Shown: in pieces, positions 1 through 7,129 of the stretch
Numbering within the stretch: position 1 is the first letter of the stretch
How the letters are laid out: each line of letters starts with the position of its first letter
Source of the DNA: Candidatus Peregrinibacteria bacterium CG_4_10_14_0_2_um_filter_43_11
Lineage (GTDB): Bacteria; Patescibacteriota; Gracilibacteria; UM-FILTER-43-11
Length of the DNA stretch: 7,993 nucleotides
Reading direction: 5' to 3'
Assembly (NCBI GenBank): GCA_002792495.1
Contig: PFOK01000038.1
Coordinates: 1 to 7,993, forward strand
Notes under the pieces: model-generated
Database searches by the model: none
What the model saw: the letters and a program-made list of their open reading frames with translations, nothing else
Told to the model about the DNA's origin: nothing
Position numbers and translations under genes: made by a program

Positions 1-1924
1 ATCGTCTTTCCTGTTCAGGAGGATTTGTTAAATAGCTAGCGATTTTATCTACCTGAGATAGGGCGTATTCTATGTCACGATCATCCCTAATTGTGGATTT
101 CCATAAAAGAGCTACTTTCTCTGATTTGAGATATTCAAGGTAGGCAGTTAGTATTTCGAGTAATTTTTCGCGCTCTTTCGATGTGAATCGCCATGCGTGT
201 GTTCGCATAGCGCTCTCACATGAACGCACCCATGCTACTACAGATTTGAAACCGTAAACCGGATGAATGGCGTTTTGGGTACCAAGGATTTTTTCCGGGA
301 CTACAGCAAGCAAGCAATGGGCGGATGCTTTTGCGTCTTGTGTATTTTGCCTGCCTTCCTCGTCATCTCCTTCGTACAAGTCTGTACGATCGGTTTTCAT
401 GTAGTACATCAAATGAGCCGCGTCCTCATCTTTTAAATTGGATAAATCGAATAACGCAAGAAGGTCGTTGTGTCGATGAAACCATAAATTACTATAAGGA
501 ACATTCATCCATCGACCTGGATGATATTCGTCATTTACATGACGCTCTGGTTCATTCTGAATGTTATATCGCATGTAGGCGAGAACAAAATCCTGTATGT
601 CAGCACCTCGCGAAGCCAACGTAACCATCCGGCTCACCATTTCCTCCGGCAAAACGTCGCGAGCGATTTCCTCAAATGCCAGAGAGGGGCTTGCACTACC
701 GCGCGCATCTCCTACGGCGGCTAAAAGGTTAAGAGCGACATCTTCCCTAGATAAAGAAACCTTTTTTCTTCCGTCGATTTTTCGTTCATTCGCGAGTTCC
801 TTTGCCGCCTGTTGCAATTCCGGCGCATCGAACAAAACCATGTGGCGCAAAAGAATGGATTTAATTTCAGTAGCCTGCTGTAAAATGGATCTTTTACAAT
901 AAGCATCTACAATCGCAATTAAATCCGCTTCTATCAATTGTTTTAATTCGGGGTCAATAACCCGTGGGTATTTTTGAAGAATATGCGTTACGACCATCAT
1001 GGCTTTTCTGTTTCTACTGAAATTGATCATCGGATCCATTTCATTGTAATCAATAATATAGTTTACTAAAACCGCATGAGCCGCGGCACTGTTTGTGTCT
1101 AATACAAATTCTGATAGAGCATCCCCCTCATCATCATACAGCCTCTCAATCACCATCGCCTCTACAAGAGGTAAATTACCAAGAGGGACTACTGGAACCA
1201 TTTTATCAAGACCACGATAAGGCTTGCACCCCGATAATCCTTCGCTTTCCCCTTTTATTATCCTTATTTTCGTCGTGCTCACCGTTTTTCGCCATGCCCG
1301 CTCAAGTGCTCTGCCTTCTTCTGTAGCCGCGAACTCGGGATCTTTAAGTCGATCGGGGTTTAATTGTGGATATGCATTGAGTAATGCTTCCATTCCCATT
1401 AAAAATGAATCTCCGTCTCCGGGTTGTTCAAGAATTTCCAGTAATGGAGAGGTCTGCCAGTGACTATAACCATCTGGTGAATAGTCCCAATCTTCCGCAT
1501 CAAATATATCCTGTAATACTTGTCTATCTGAAAAACCTTTCAATCCTTCCCCTTCGTCCCAGTAAGTGTAACTCGGACCTGTTTCAATTTCGCTTATTAG
1601 TTCCGCGATGACGGCTCGCACATGTTCCGCCGTAGCGGATTGGCGACCGGTATTCAGTCGCAATTGAACGGCTATGTGAAAGGCACGGCGAATATTTTCC
1701 GCCATGAATGTTCGTTTATTTTTAAAAAAATCACGCATAACAGGGGAATATTCAAGCGCTGTGCATGCGACGGCATGAATGGCCTGGGGGGTTAAAGACG
1801 CGGTGGATTCCCGAGCGGCAACTACATTTTTTATCAGATTTATTCCATCCATTATAAGCTCTAAATACGGGCTTATTCCTTGCTTTTCTTGCTCCACACC
1901 TGTGGCGTGTTGTACATCGGTCAT
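1..1924 (-). CDS. Large unrecognised acidic protein, C-terminus outside window
   Basis: Reading the minus strand from the ATG at 1924 gives an uninterrupted frame of 641 codons that is still open at base 1, so the gene is cut by the window edge. The start is supported by a promoter whose predicted transcription start lies about 27 bases upstream; there is no Shine-Dalgarno motif. The protein begins MTDVQHATGVEQEKQ. It appears soluble and mostly helical, with no signal peptide and no membrane segment. An acidic Trp/Tyr-rich patch lies near residues 125-165 (including the motif YTYWDEGEG), and another acidic stretch (LYEGDDEEG) lies near residue 545. I recognise no domain, catalytic motif or repeat family, and I assign no function. 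It is transcribed divergently from purL and is unlikely to be part of the purine pathway. Existence of the gene is near certain; its role is unknown. Confidence 0.9.
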   Translation of the reverse strand, partial: MTDVQHATGVEQEKQGISPYLELIMDGINLIKNVVAARESTASLTPQAIHAVACTALEYSPVMRDFFKNKRTFMAENIRRAFHIAVQLRLNTGRQSATAEHVRAVIAELISEIETGPSYTYWDEGEGLKGFSDRQVLQDIFDAEDWDYSPDGYSHWQTSPLLEILEQPGDGDSFLMGMEALLNAYPQLNPDRLKDPEFAATEEGRALERAWRKTVSTTKIRIIKGESEGLSGCKPYRGLDKMVPVVPLGNLPLVEAMVIERLYDDEGDALSEFVLDTNSAAAHAVLVNYIIDYNEMDPMINFSRNRKAMMVVTHILQKYPRVIDPELKQLIEADLIAIVDAYCKRSILQQATEIKSILLRHMVLFDAPELQQAAKELANERKIDGRKKVSLSREDVALNLLAAVGDARGSASPSLAFEEIARDVLPEEMVSRMVTLASRGADIQDFVLAYMRYNIQNEPERHVNDEYHPGRWMNVPYSNLWFHRHNDLLALFDLSNLKDEDAAHLMYYMKTDRTDLYEGDDEEGRQNTQDAKASAHCLLAVVPEKILGTQNAIHPVYGFKSVVAWVRSCESAMRTHAWRFTSKEREKLLEILTAYLEYLKSEKVALLWKSTIRDDRDIEYALSQVDKIASYLTNPPEQERR

Positions 1925-1958
1925 ATCAAAATAGTTTAAAAGGTAATTTTAGAAGGTT

Positions 1959-1987
1959 ATTTTAGTATTTAAAATTGATATTGTCAA
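1959..1987 (-). promoter_or_regulatory. Sigma70-type promoter for the large unknown gene
   Basis: On the minus strand a perfect TTGACA (-35, 1982-1987) is followed after 17 bases by TAAAAT (-10, 1959-1964, one mismatch to TATAAT). The expected transcription start is near 1951, giving a leader of about 27 bases before the ATG at 1924. The flanks are very AT-rich. The same hexamers and spacing occur in front of the variable-protein gene at 7883-7911. Confidence 0.75.
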
Positions 1988-2040
1988 TGTATTTTTTTTC
2001 GACTGTTTTTTGTTTCAATCCACAAGAAGGTATATTTGTC

Positions 2041-2111
2041 AGTGCGACAGTACACAGTGCGACAGTACACAGTGCGACAGTACACAGTGCGACAGTACAC
2101 AGTGCACAGTG
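2041..2111. repeat. Tandem repeat, four copies of a 15-bp unit plus a partial
   Basis: The unit AGTGCGACAGTACAC is repeated four times without mismatch (2041-2055, 2056-2070, 2071-2085, 2086-2100) and is followed by a degenerate partial, AGTGCACAGTG (2101-2111). It lies in the non-coding gap between the divergent unknown gene and purL, inside the probable purL leader. Perfect identity suggests recent expansion or slippage. No long open frame crosses it. Confidence 0.95.
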
Positions 2112-2116
2112 TTCAG

Positions 2117-2180
2117 TAGTTAATAGTTAATAGTTAATAGTTAGTAGTTAGTAGTTAATAGTTAGTAGTTAGTAGTTAGT
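2117..2180. repeat. Tandem repeat, nine copies of heptamer TAGTTAR
   Basis: Nine consecutive 7-bp units run from 2117 to 2179, differing only in the last base. The order is A, A, A, G, G, A, G, G, G, and a further T follows at 2180. Each unit contains TAG and TTA, so the array carries stops in several frames and is non-coding. It starts six bases after the 15-bp array ends and stops 50 bases before the purL ATG. Function unknown; a length-variable spacer in the purL leader is possible. Confidence 0.95.
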
Positions 2181-2230
2181 TCTCTGTAGCACTGCGCACT
2201 AAATGAATTTGTAATTTGTAATTATCAAAG

Positions 2231-5182
2231 ATGATTCATCGCATTGAAATTGCCACCAAAAAACAAGACGCGCGCGCGGGAACCTTTAAAAAAAGATTGC
2301 ACGCGGATGGGTTTACCGGTGTACAAGAAGTATGGCTAACCGATGTTTATACCGTTGAGAAGGAATTGGATGATGGAGCGTTGCATCGCATCGCGGACAC
2401 ACTAACCAATCCCGTACTTCAATATTCCAAAATCAATGAACCTATTGCGCCGAAGCAATTTGATTACGCGCTGGAAATCGGGTTTTTGCCGGGAGTGACG
2501 GATAATGTGGCTCACACAGCCAAAGAAATTGTGGAAGATCTTTTAAAAGCGACTTTTAAGGAAAATGAAAAAGTATCGACCAGTCAGGTTTATTATTTTA
2601 CGGGCGCCGGGCTGACAAAAGAACAGGTGGAACAGTTTGGGTTGATCAAGGCCAACACGCTGATTCAACGACTGAACATCAAGGATTTTGCAACGTTTCA
2701 AAAAGACGGAGGAATGGATAGAGTGATGCCTAAAGTAAAACTGGAAGCCGTGGAAACGATGGAAGTGGATCTACAACTTTCGGATGAAAAGCTGATCAAA
2801 TTGGGTAAAGAAGGTGTGGAAGGATCCGAAGGACGTCGGGGGCCACTCGCACTTGATCTTCCTTCTCTTCATGTGATTCAGGATTATTACAAAAAAGAGG
2901 GACGAAAACCGACGGATGTGGAACTGGAATCCCTCGCACAAACATGGTCGGAACATTGCAAACACACGATTTTTGCCAACCCACTGGATGCCATTGAAGA
3001 CGGACTTTACAAAGGGCTGATCAAACGCGCGACGAACGAAATCCGCAAACAAAAGGGCGAAAAAGATTTTTGCGTTTCGGTATTCACCGATAATGCCGGA
3101 GGCATTATTTTTGACGACAATTGGGTGGTGAGCGACAAAGCTGAAACGCATAATAGCCCCTCCGCATTGGATCCATTTGGAGGTTCTATTACAGGCATTG
3201 TTGGCGTGAACCGCGACGCGCTCGGGTTTGGGATGGGATCAAAACCGGTGGCGAATCGTTACGGCTTTTGTTTTTCGGATCCGCGAAAGCCGAGCGACTT
3301 GTATCGGGCCAAGGATCAAAAAAACCCGACACTACATCCCCGTAAAATCATGGATGGTGTGATTGCCGGCGTGAACGCTGGAGGCAATCAATCGGGTATT
3401 CCCACCCCACAAGGATTTATGATGTTTGAGGATCGGTATCGCGGTAAACCGCTTGTTTTTGTGGGAACGATTGGGATGATCCCCAAAACTCTTCACGGAA
3501 AACCGGCATGGGAAAAGGGGGCCAAGCCCGGTGACAATGTGGTGATGGTGGGAGGACGTGTGGGGCAAGATGGGATTCATGGCGCGACGTTTTCATCGGA
3601 GGCGATGGATTCCGGCAGTCCCGCTACCGCGGTACAGATTGGGGATCCTATCACTCAGAAAAAAATGAGTGATGCCATTGTCAAAGAAGCGCGTGAAATG
3701 GATTTGTACAACAGCATTACCGACAATGGCGCAGGAGGACTTTCGTGTTCGGTAGCCGAAATGGCCAAGGAGTGTGGCGGATGTGAAGTTGAACTGCATA
3801 AAGTGCCCCTCAAATACCCCAATTTGGAACCATGGAAAATTTGGATCAGTGAAAGTCAGGAACGGATGACCCTGGCAGTGCCCGATGAAAAATTGGACGC
3901 TTTTATGGCATTGATGAAAAAACGCGGTGTGGAAGCGACGGTGATCGGTAAGTTTACGGACAGCGGACGGTGCGTGGTGCGGTATCACGATACGATGGTG
4001 ATGGACATGGAAATGAACTTTTTGCACAACGGACTGCCCAAGAAGATTTTGGAAAGTACTTATCAAAAACCCGTTCACGCGGAACCGGATTTTGAATGCC
4101 CCGAAGATCTGACAGACGTGATGACCCAAATGCTTAGTCGGCCAAACATCACCAGTCACGCGTTTATTTCACGTCAATACGATCACGAAGTACAGGCCGG
4201 TTCGGTAATAAAACCCCTGCAGGGCAAAGGCGAAGTGAATGGCGAAGCCGCTGTTGTCCGACCGCTTTTAACGTCGGATAAGGGGGTCGTGATTTCGCAG
4301 GGGTTGCACCCCACCTACAGCGATATCGATACGTATCACATGGCGGCGGCGAGCATTGATACTGCCATTCGCAATGCGGTTTCGGTGGGAGGTGATGTGG
4401 ATATTATGGCACTGATGGATAATTTTTGCTGGTGTTCGTCGGAAGATCCGCAACGGTTGGGAGAATTGAAGGCGGCCGTTCAGGCGTGTTACGATGCCGC
4501 AACGATTTATGGCACTCCGTTTATTTCCGGCAAGGATTCGATGTTCAATGATTTTAAAGGCTACGACGCGGAGAATAATCCGATTAAAGTTTCCGTACCA
4601 CCCACGTTGCTCATTTCGAGCCTGAGTGTGATTCCGGATATCCGAAAGAGCCTTTCACTCGATGTGAAAATCCCGGGGGACTTGGTGTATGTTCTTGGAA
4701 CGACAAAAAATGAACTGGGCGCTTCCGAATACTTCGCGATGCGAAACACGATTGGAAACTCCGTTCCTAAAGTGGATGTGAAAAACGCGCTTGAGTTGTA
4801 TCGTCAATTCTTCCAAGCCGTGCAGAATGAACTTTTTGCTTCGGCTATTACCGTGAACCTGGGGGGCTTGGGAATCGCTTTTGCCAAAATGGCCATTGCC
4901 GGAAAGTTGGGAATGGAAGTGGATTTGAGAGGCGTGAAACAGGAGGGAATAGAACGTGATGATGGTTTGCTTTTTTCGGAAAGTCAGAGCCGATTTGTGG
5001 TGACGATTGACCCGAAAAACCAGGAGGCTTTTGAAAAACATTTTGGTGATTTCTCGAGCCTGGTTGGTAAGATAACGGACTCCCCTACTTTTGCGATAGC
5101 GGGGATGAGTGGAAATACGATTGTAAAAACCGATGTGAATGCATTGCATGAAGCGTATCATTCAACATTTTTAAATTATTAA
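2231..5182 (+). CDS. purL: Phosphoribosylformylglycinamidine synthase, synthetase subunit (PurS-like region fused to PurL)
   Basis: A cytosolic enzyme that converts FGAR to FGAM using ATP and ammonia supplied by PurQ, the fourth step of de novo purine synthesis. The 983 residues are intermediate between small PurL (about 740, with separate PurS) and the large single-chain enzyme (about 1,300, with fused glutaminase). Residues 1 to about 165 resemble the PurS-like N-terminal domain of large forms. A linker region (about 207-250) carries WSEHCKH (239-245), with the likely catalytic His242. ETHNSP (305-310), the glycine-rich DNGAGGLS (498-505), SGKDSM (766-771) and NLGGLGIAF (876-884) mark the two AIR-synthetase-like halves. 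No glutaminase domain follows, which fits the separate purQ 187 bases downstream on the same strand. The N-terminus MIHRIEIATK matches the expected start of the PurS-like region. The frame is intact and ends in TAA. Confidence 0.97.
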   Translation: MIHRIEIATKKQDARAGTFKKRLHADGFTGVQEVWLTDVYTVEKELDDGALHRIADTLTNPVLQYSKINEPIAPKQFDYALEIGFLPGVTDNVAHTAKEIVEDLLKATFKENEKVSTSQVYYFTGAGLTKEQVEQFGLIKANTLIQRLNIKDFATFQKDGGMDRVMPKVKLEAVETMEVDLQLSDEKLIKLGKEGVEGSEGRRGPLALDLPSLHVIQDYYKKEGRKPTDVELESLAQTWSEHCKHTIFANPLDAIEDGLYKGLIKRATNEIRKQKGEKDFCVSVFTDNAGGIIFDDNWVVSDKAETHNSPSALDPFGGSITGIVGVNRDALGFGMGSKPVANRYGFCFSDPRKPSDLYRAKDQKNPTLHPRKIMDGVIAGVNAGGNQSGIPTPQGFMMFEDRYRGKPLVFVGTIGMIPKTLHGKPAWEKGAKPGDNVVMVGGRVGQDGIHGATFSSEAMDSGSPATAVQIGDPITQKKMSDAIVKEAREMDLYNSITDNGAGGLSCSVAEMAKECGGCEVELHKVPLKYPNLEPWKIWISESQERMTLAVPDEKLDAFMALMKKRGVEATVIGKFTDSGRCVVRYHDTMVMDMEMNFLHNGLPKKILESTYQKPVHAEPDFECPEDLTDVMTQMLSRPNITSHAFISRQYDHEVQAGSVIKPLQGKGEVNGEAAVVRPLLTSDKGVVISQGLHPTYSDIDTYHMAAASIDTAIRNAVSVGGDVDIMALMDNFCWCSSEDPQRLGELKAAVQACYDAATIYGTPFISGKDSMFNDFKGYDAENNPIKVSVPPTLLISSLSVIPDIRKSLSLDVKIPGDLVYVLGTTKNELGASEYFAMRNTIGNSVPKVDVKNALELYRQFFQAVQNELFASAITVNLGGLGIAFAKMAIAGKLGMEVDLRGVKQEGIERDDGLLFSESQSRFVVTIDPKNQEAFEKHFGDFSSLVGKITDSPTFAIAGMSGNTIVKTDVNALHEAYHSTFLNY

Positions 5183-5194
5183 TACGAACCAAAG

Positions 5195-5265
5195 GTCATT
5201 CGCCCACCTTTATTCTCATCCCGACTTACGCGAAGGGATCTCATGCCTGAAGGAGTGGGAATGAC
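5195..5265. repeat. Imperfect inverted-repeat element between purL and purQ
   Basis: GTCATTCGCCCAC (5195-5207) is the inverse of GTGGGAATGAC (5255-5265) apart from two extra bases. Inside it, ATCCC (5218-5222) and GGGAT (5235-5239) can pair. A second small inverted repeat follows, ATACC (5275-5279) with GGTAT (5293-5297) around the palindrome GCTAGC. The pattern resembles the dispersed REP/MITE-like palindromes that carry GTCATTC...GAATGAC ends in many bacteria. Whether it is repeated elsewhere in this genome cannot be seen here. In purL transcripts it could act as a processing or attenuating hairpin. Confidence 0.6.
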
Positions 5266-5320
5266 TAGGGTTAGATACCTCGGCTAGCGCTCGGTATGAG
5301 AAAAGGGGGAGGGATTGGGA

Positions 5321-5326
5321 TATAAT
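5321..5326 (+). promoter_or_regulatory. Candidate -10 box upstream of purQ
   Basis: A perfect TATAAT lies 43 bases before the purQ ATG. No good -35 hexamer lies 16-18 bases upstream (GAGAAA at 5298-5303) and there is no extended TG motif. It may be an internal promoter giving purQ its own transcript, or chance in an AT-rich stretch. Confidence 0.35.
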
Positions 5327-5369
5327 ACCACCTTCATCCTAAAAATCGTACAAATCCTAACAAAAAAAT

Positions 5370-6173
5370 ATGGAACCAAAAGCACTTATCATCACCGGTT
5401 ATGGCATCAACTGTGAAGAGGAAACCGCCTTTGTGTTTCAAAAATCCGGCGCGACTGCAGAGATCGTGCATGTGAACGATTTGATCGATGGCACGAAGGA
5501 AATGAATGACTATCAAATTCTGGCTATTCCCGGAGGATTCAGTTACGGCGACGACACCGGTTCGGGAAACGGAATGGCCAATCGGATCAACAATAACTTG
5601 GGCGAAAAAATCCTCGCCTTCGCCCGAGAAGATAAGTTGGCCATTGGGATTTGTAACGGTTTTCAGGTACTTGCGAATTTAGGGCTCGTGCCGGCATTGG
5701 ATGGAAAATATGGACAAAGGCAAGCGGCACTGGATTGGAATGATTCCGCACGGTATCAGGATCGTTGGGTGTGGCTGAAACGGAAATCGGAAAAATGTGT
5801 GTGGACGAAGGGCATTGATTTGATTCACACGCCGATTGCGCACGGGGAAGGTAAATTTACCATGAATGAAGAGTTATTAAAGAAACTCGCTGACAACGAT
5901 CAGATTGTTTTTCAGTATGTGCGCGAGGATGGCTCGCCGGCGAATGGTGAATTCCCTGTAAATCCGAACGGCTCCATAATGGACATTGCCGGTATTACCG
6001 ACCCGAGCGGAAGGATTTTGGGAATGATGCCTCATCCCGAACGGTTCATGCACATGACGAACGAGGAAAACTGGACACTTAAAAAAGAACAGGCCAAGCG
6101 TGAAGGCAAAGCATTGCCGGAAGAAGGCGCAGGAATGCGATTGTTTAAAAATGCTGTGGCTTATTTTAGCTAG
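5370..6173 (+). CDS. purQ: Phosphoribosylformylglycinamidine synthase, glutaminase subunit
   Basis: A class I glutamine amidotransferase that hydrolyses glutamine and passes ammonia to PurL in the cytosolic FGAM synthase complex. Of its 267 residues, IPGGFSYGDD (53-62) is the conserved oxyanion-strand region. GICNGFQVL (93-101) is the nucleophile elbow with catalytic Cys95, and MPHPER (220-225) holds His222 and Glu224 of the triad. HGEGKF (158-163) is also typical. The sequence after SYGD (DTGSGNGMAN) resembles the glutaminase domain of large fused enzymes more than small PurQ. At 267 residues it is somewhat longer than common small PurQ proteins (about 225-240). The gene follows purL on the same strand after a 187-base gap holding a palindromic element and a possible -10 box. 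There is no Shine-Dalgarno motif, only an A-rich run before the ATG. It ends in TAG. Confidence 0.97.
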   Translation: MEPKALIITGYGINCEEETAFVFQKSGATAEIVHVNDLIDGTKEMNDYQILAIPGGFSYGDDTGSGNGMANRINNNLGEKILAFAREDKLAIGICNGFQVLANLGLVPALDGKYGQRQAALDWNDSARYQDRWVWLKRKSEKCVWTKGIDLIHTPIAHGEGKFTMNEELLKKLADNDQIVFQYVREDGSPANGEFPVNPNGSIMDIAGITDPSGRILGMMPHPERFMHMTNEENWTLKKEQAKREGKALPEEGAGMRLFKNAVAYFS

Positions 6174-6500
6174 ACGCTCCGGAACTATCGGGCAATCGCA
6201 TGTCGACCTTTTTTTCGGATACTTCTGATATACTAACTTTCCAAAATAATTTCAAATTTAGGGGATAATAATCCGGCCAGTTGTCTTCCCATGATCTGAG
6301 ATAAAACCTGTAATCCGGCCAATCCTTCTTCATCTGCTCCGGTGCCTCAAGCCCGGCCTCTTCGCTTGCAGCGCCGTAAATGGTTTTCAACCCCGCACAG
6401 AATGTATTTTTATGTTTATGGGGGATGCATTTCATGGTGTGCCTAACCTGATGGATGATACAGCGCTACACCTGTGCCTCGGGGAATACGGTACTGGACT
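6170..6500 (-). pseudogene. Decayed IS256-family (Mutator-type) transposase fragment
   Basis: Minus-strand translation gives an internal piece of an IS256-family transposase. It reads VFPEAQV-stop-RCIIHQVRHT (about 6502-6446), then MKCIPHKHKNTF, then LKTIYGAASEEAGLEA and YLRSWEDNWPD (to about 6270). These match the family's conserved region after the second catalytic Asp, roughly the middle to later part of a 400-residue protein. A TAG replaces the Gln usually found in the V-Q-R-C-I motif, which a single C-to-T change would explain. After NWPD the homology shifts frame (LSPKFEI) and fades. The N-terminal half and the terminal inverted repeats are missing. The fragment ends tail-to-tail with purQ, overlapping its last bases, and its other edge meets the truncated avd-like gene. 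It is a non-functional remnant and the probable cause of the rearrangement here. Confidence 0.8.
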
Positions 6501-6718
6501 GTATGGAAAATCTTATCATGGCAAAAAACGCACCGAAACCGATGAAAGCGGGGCATCTGATTAAAGCCAGTGCAAAACTGGAAATCACAATGCTTAAATT
6601 GAGGCTTCCGCTTGAACTAAAACTGGTGAATGAAACAAAGATATTCCAAACACAGGCGCAAACGGAGGAGATCGGGAGAATGCTAGGCGGTTGGATAAAA
6701 TCCCTGCATAACCAATAG
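6455..6718 (+). pseudogene. avd: N-terminally truncated Avd-like four-helix-bundle protein (DGR accessory protein)
   Basis: The frame starts at an ATG two codons after a TGA and encodes 87 residues. From about residue 12 onward it matches the bacterial accessory variability determinant / four-helix-bundle family: GNTVLDCMENLI, LIKASAKLEI, LKLRLPLELKL and the signature EEIGRMLGGWIKSL near the C-terminus. Avd binds the DGR reverse transcriptase and is needed for mutagenic retrohoming in characterised systems. Full-length proteins are about 110-130 residues, so the first helix is missing. The missing part coincides with the junction to the IS256 fragment, and the first residues (MIQRYTCAS) lie over bases that translate as transposase on the other strand. 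It is probably a remnant, though a shortened product cannot be excluded. The stop abuts the template repeat, which has the opposite orientation, an unusual arrangement. Confidence 0.75.
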
Positions 6719-6719
6719 C

Positions 6720-6830
6720 CCTTAGCCGACGAACCAGCCCGAGATTATCATTCCGGTTCTTCGGGTTCGGATCGTTCACGTTGACGTTCCCGTTGTTCGG
6801 ATTGAAGTTCGCGTTCCGGGCAGACCGTGC
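6720..6830 (-). repeat. DGR template repeat (TR)
   Basis: Read on the minus strand, bases 6818-6741 form 26 codons of which 12 are AAC or AAT, the hallmark of a DGR template in which adenines are mutagenised. Read in this frame it gives RNANFNPNNGN and NVNVNDPNPKNRNDNLG. It aligns codon for codon with the end of the variable protein at 7130-7858, and both segments finish with CTAAGGG. Of 28 template adenines, 23 differ in the variable repeat, against 16 of 50 non-adenine positions. The frame upstream hits a stop and the frame downstream runs antisense to the avd-like gene, so the segment is not itself a coding region. The exact 5' edge is uncertain because similarity fades before 6818. No reverse transcriptase lies beside it in this window. 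Confidence 0.85.
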
Positions 6831-6958
6831 TACATGACGGGGAATTTCCGTACTCCTTATGCGGCCACAACCGCTCGGGAGGCATTGGTTTGCTTTTTTC
6901 AGCCCTTTATATAGAGCTATTCCCCGCTCAAACCTAAGGGTATATGGTTATTTTAAGT
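6831..6958. other. Non-coding spacer upstream of the template repeat
   Basis: I see no supported gene here. A minus-strand frame of 45 codons starting at 6885 runs through the TR in a second frame and is judged accidental. If the TR RNA is made from the minus strand, its promoter should be here or further right; no convincing -35/-10 pair was seen. Confidence 0.5.
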
Positions 6959-7068
6959 GATCTTTCAGGCTCCTTTTTTAATTCAGAGTCTTTTTGATGA
7001 AAGATCAGCTTCTCGGTAGCCTTGCCCCGCCGAAGTGGGGTAGGTGGCTGTTCACCGGTTGAGCTGAT
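6959..7068. other. Strongly foldable segment between VR gene and TR (possible structured RNA)
   Basis: Two hairpins are visible. The first pairs GATCTTTCA (6959-6967) with TGAAAGATC (6998-7006), and inside it GGCTC (6968-6972) with GAGTC (6986-6990), followed by TTTTT. The second pairs ATCAGCT (7004-7010) with AGCTGAT (7062-7068), CGGT (7014-7017) with ACCG (7054-7057), AGCC (7018-7021) with GGCT (7046-7049), and CCCCGC (7025-7030) with GTGGGG (7035-7040) around a CGAA loop. On the minus strand that loop reads UUCG closed by C-G. The two structures share 7004-7006 and cannot both form fully. The segment begins about 60 bases after the variable-protein stop and lies upstream of the TR in the TR's own direction. 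It could therefore be a 3' structure of the variable gene or part of the template RNA leader. Function is not shown. Confidence 0.5.
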
Positions 7069-7129
7069 TTTAGAACAGTTGCGGAAAAGAACAAAGAAAA
7101 AATTCTAAGGAAAGATCAATATCCAAAGT

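Larger units (their letters stand above)
1925..2230. other. Divergent intergenic region upstream of purL
   Basis: About 300 bases without a gene. It holds the minus-strand promoter, a T-rich stretch (about 1991-2013), the two tandem arrays and an AT-rich segment ending at the purL start. A weak plus-strand -10 candidate (TATATT, 2031-2036) has no good -35, so the purL promoter is not fixed. ACTGCGCACT at 2191-2200 is complementary to the core of each 15-bp unit with one bulged base, and to the partial unit at 2101-2111 with one mismatch, so a hairpin enclosing the heptamer array could form. No Shine-Dalgarno sequence precedes the purL ATG. Confidence 0.6.

Noticed and set aside
325..1611. Several plus-strand frames of 60-101 codons
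   Set aside because: They are antisense shadows of the continuous 641-codon minus-strand frame.
2041..2180. Tandem repeats considered as a CRISPR array or a plasmid-type iteron origin
   Set aside because: There are no unique spacers between units, so it is not CRISPR. No replication gene or DnaA-box cluster is nearby to support an origin.
3593..4159. Minus-strand 188-codon frame, and similar ones inside purL and purQ
   Set aside because: They are antisense to clearly conserved purL and purQ motifs and have no recognisable features.
5295..5375. TATAAT at 5321-5326 as a full promoter for purQ
   Set aside because: Without a matching -35 or an extended -10 it is listed only as a low-confidence candidate.
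6594..6779. Minus-strand frame beginning within the template repeat (GTG start) and continuing antisense to the avd-like gene
   Set aside because: Only the TR part has any meaning; the rest is the reverse complement of the avd-like frame and resembles no protein.
6748..6885. Minus-strand 45-codon frame running through the template repeat, giving an Arg/Glu-rich peptide
   Set aside because: It is a second reading frame of the TR; the Arg/Glu pattern follows from the regular AAC codon spacing and there is no ribosome site or homology.
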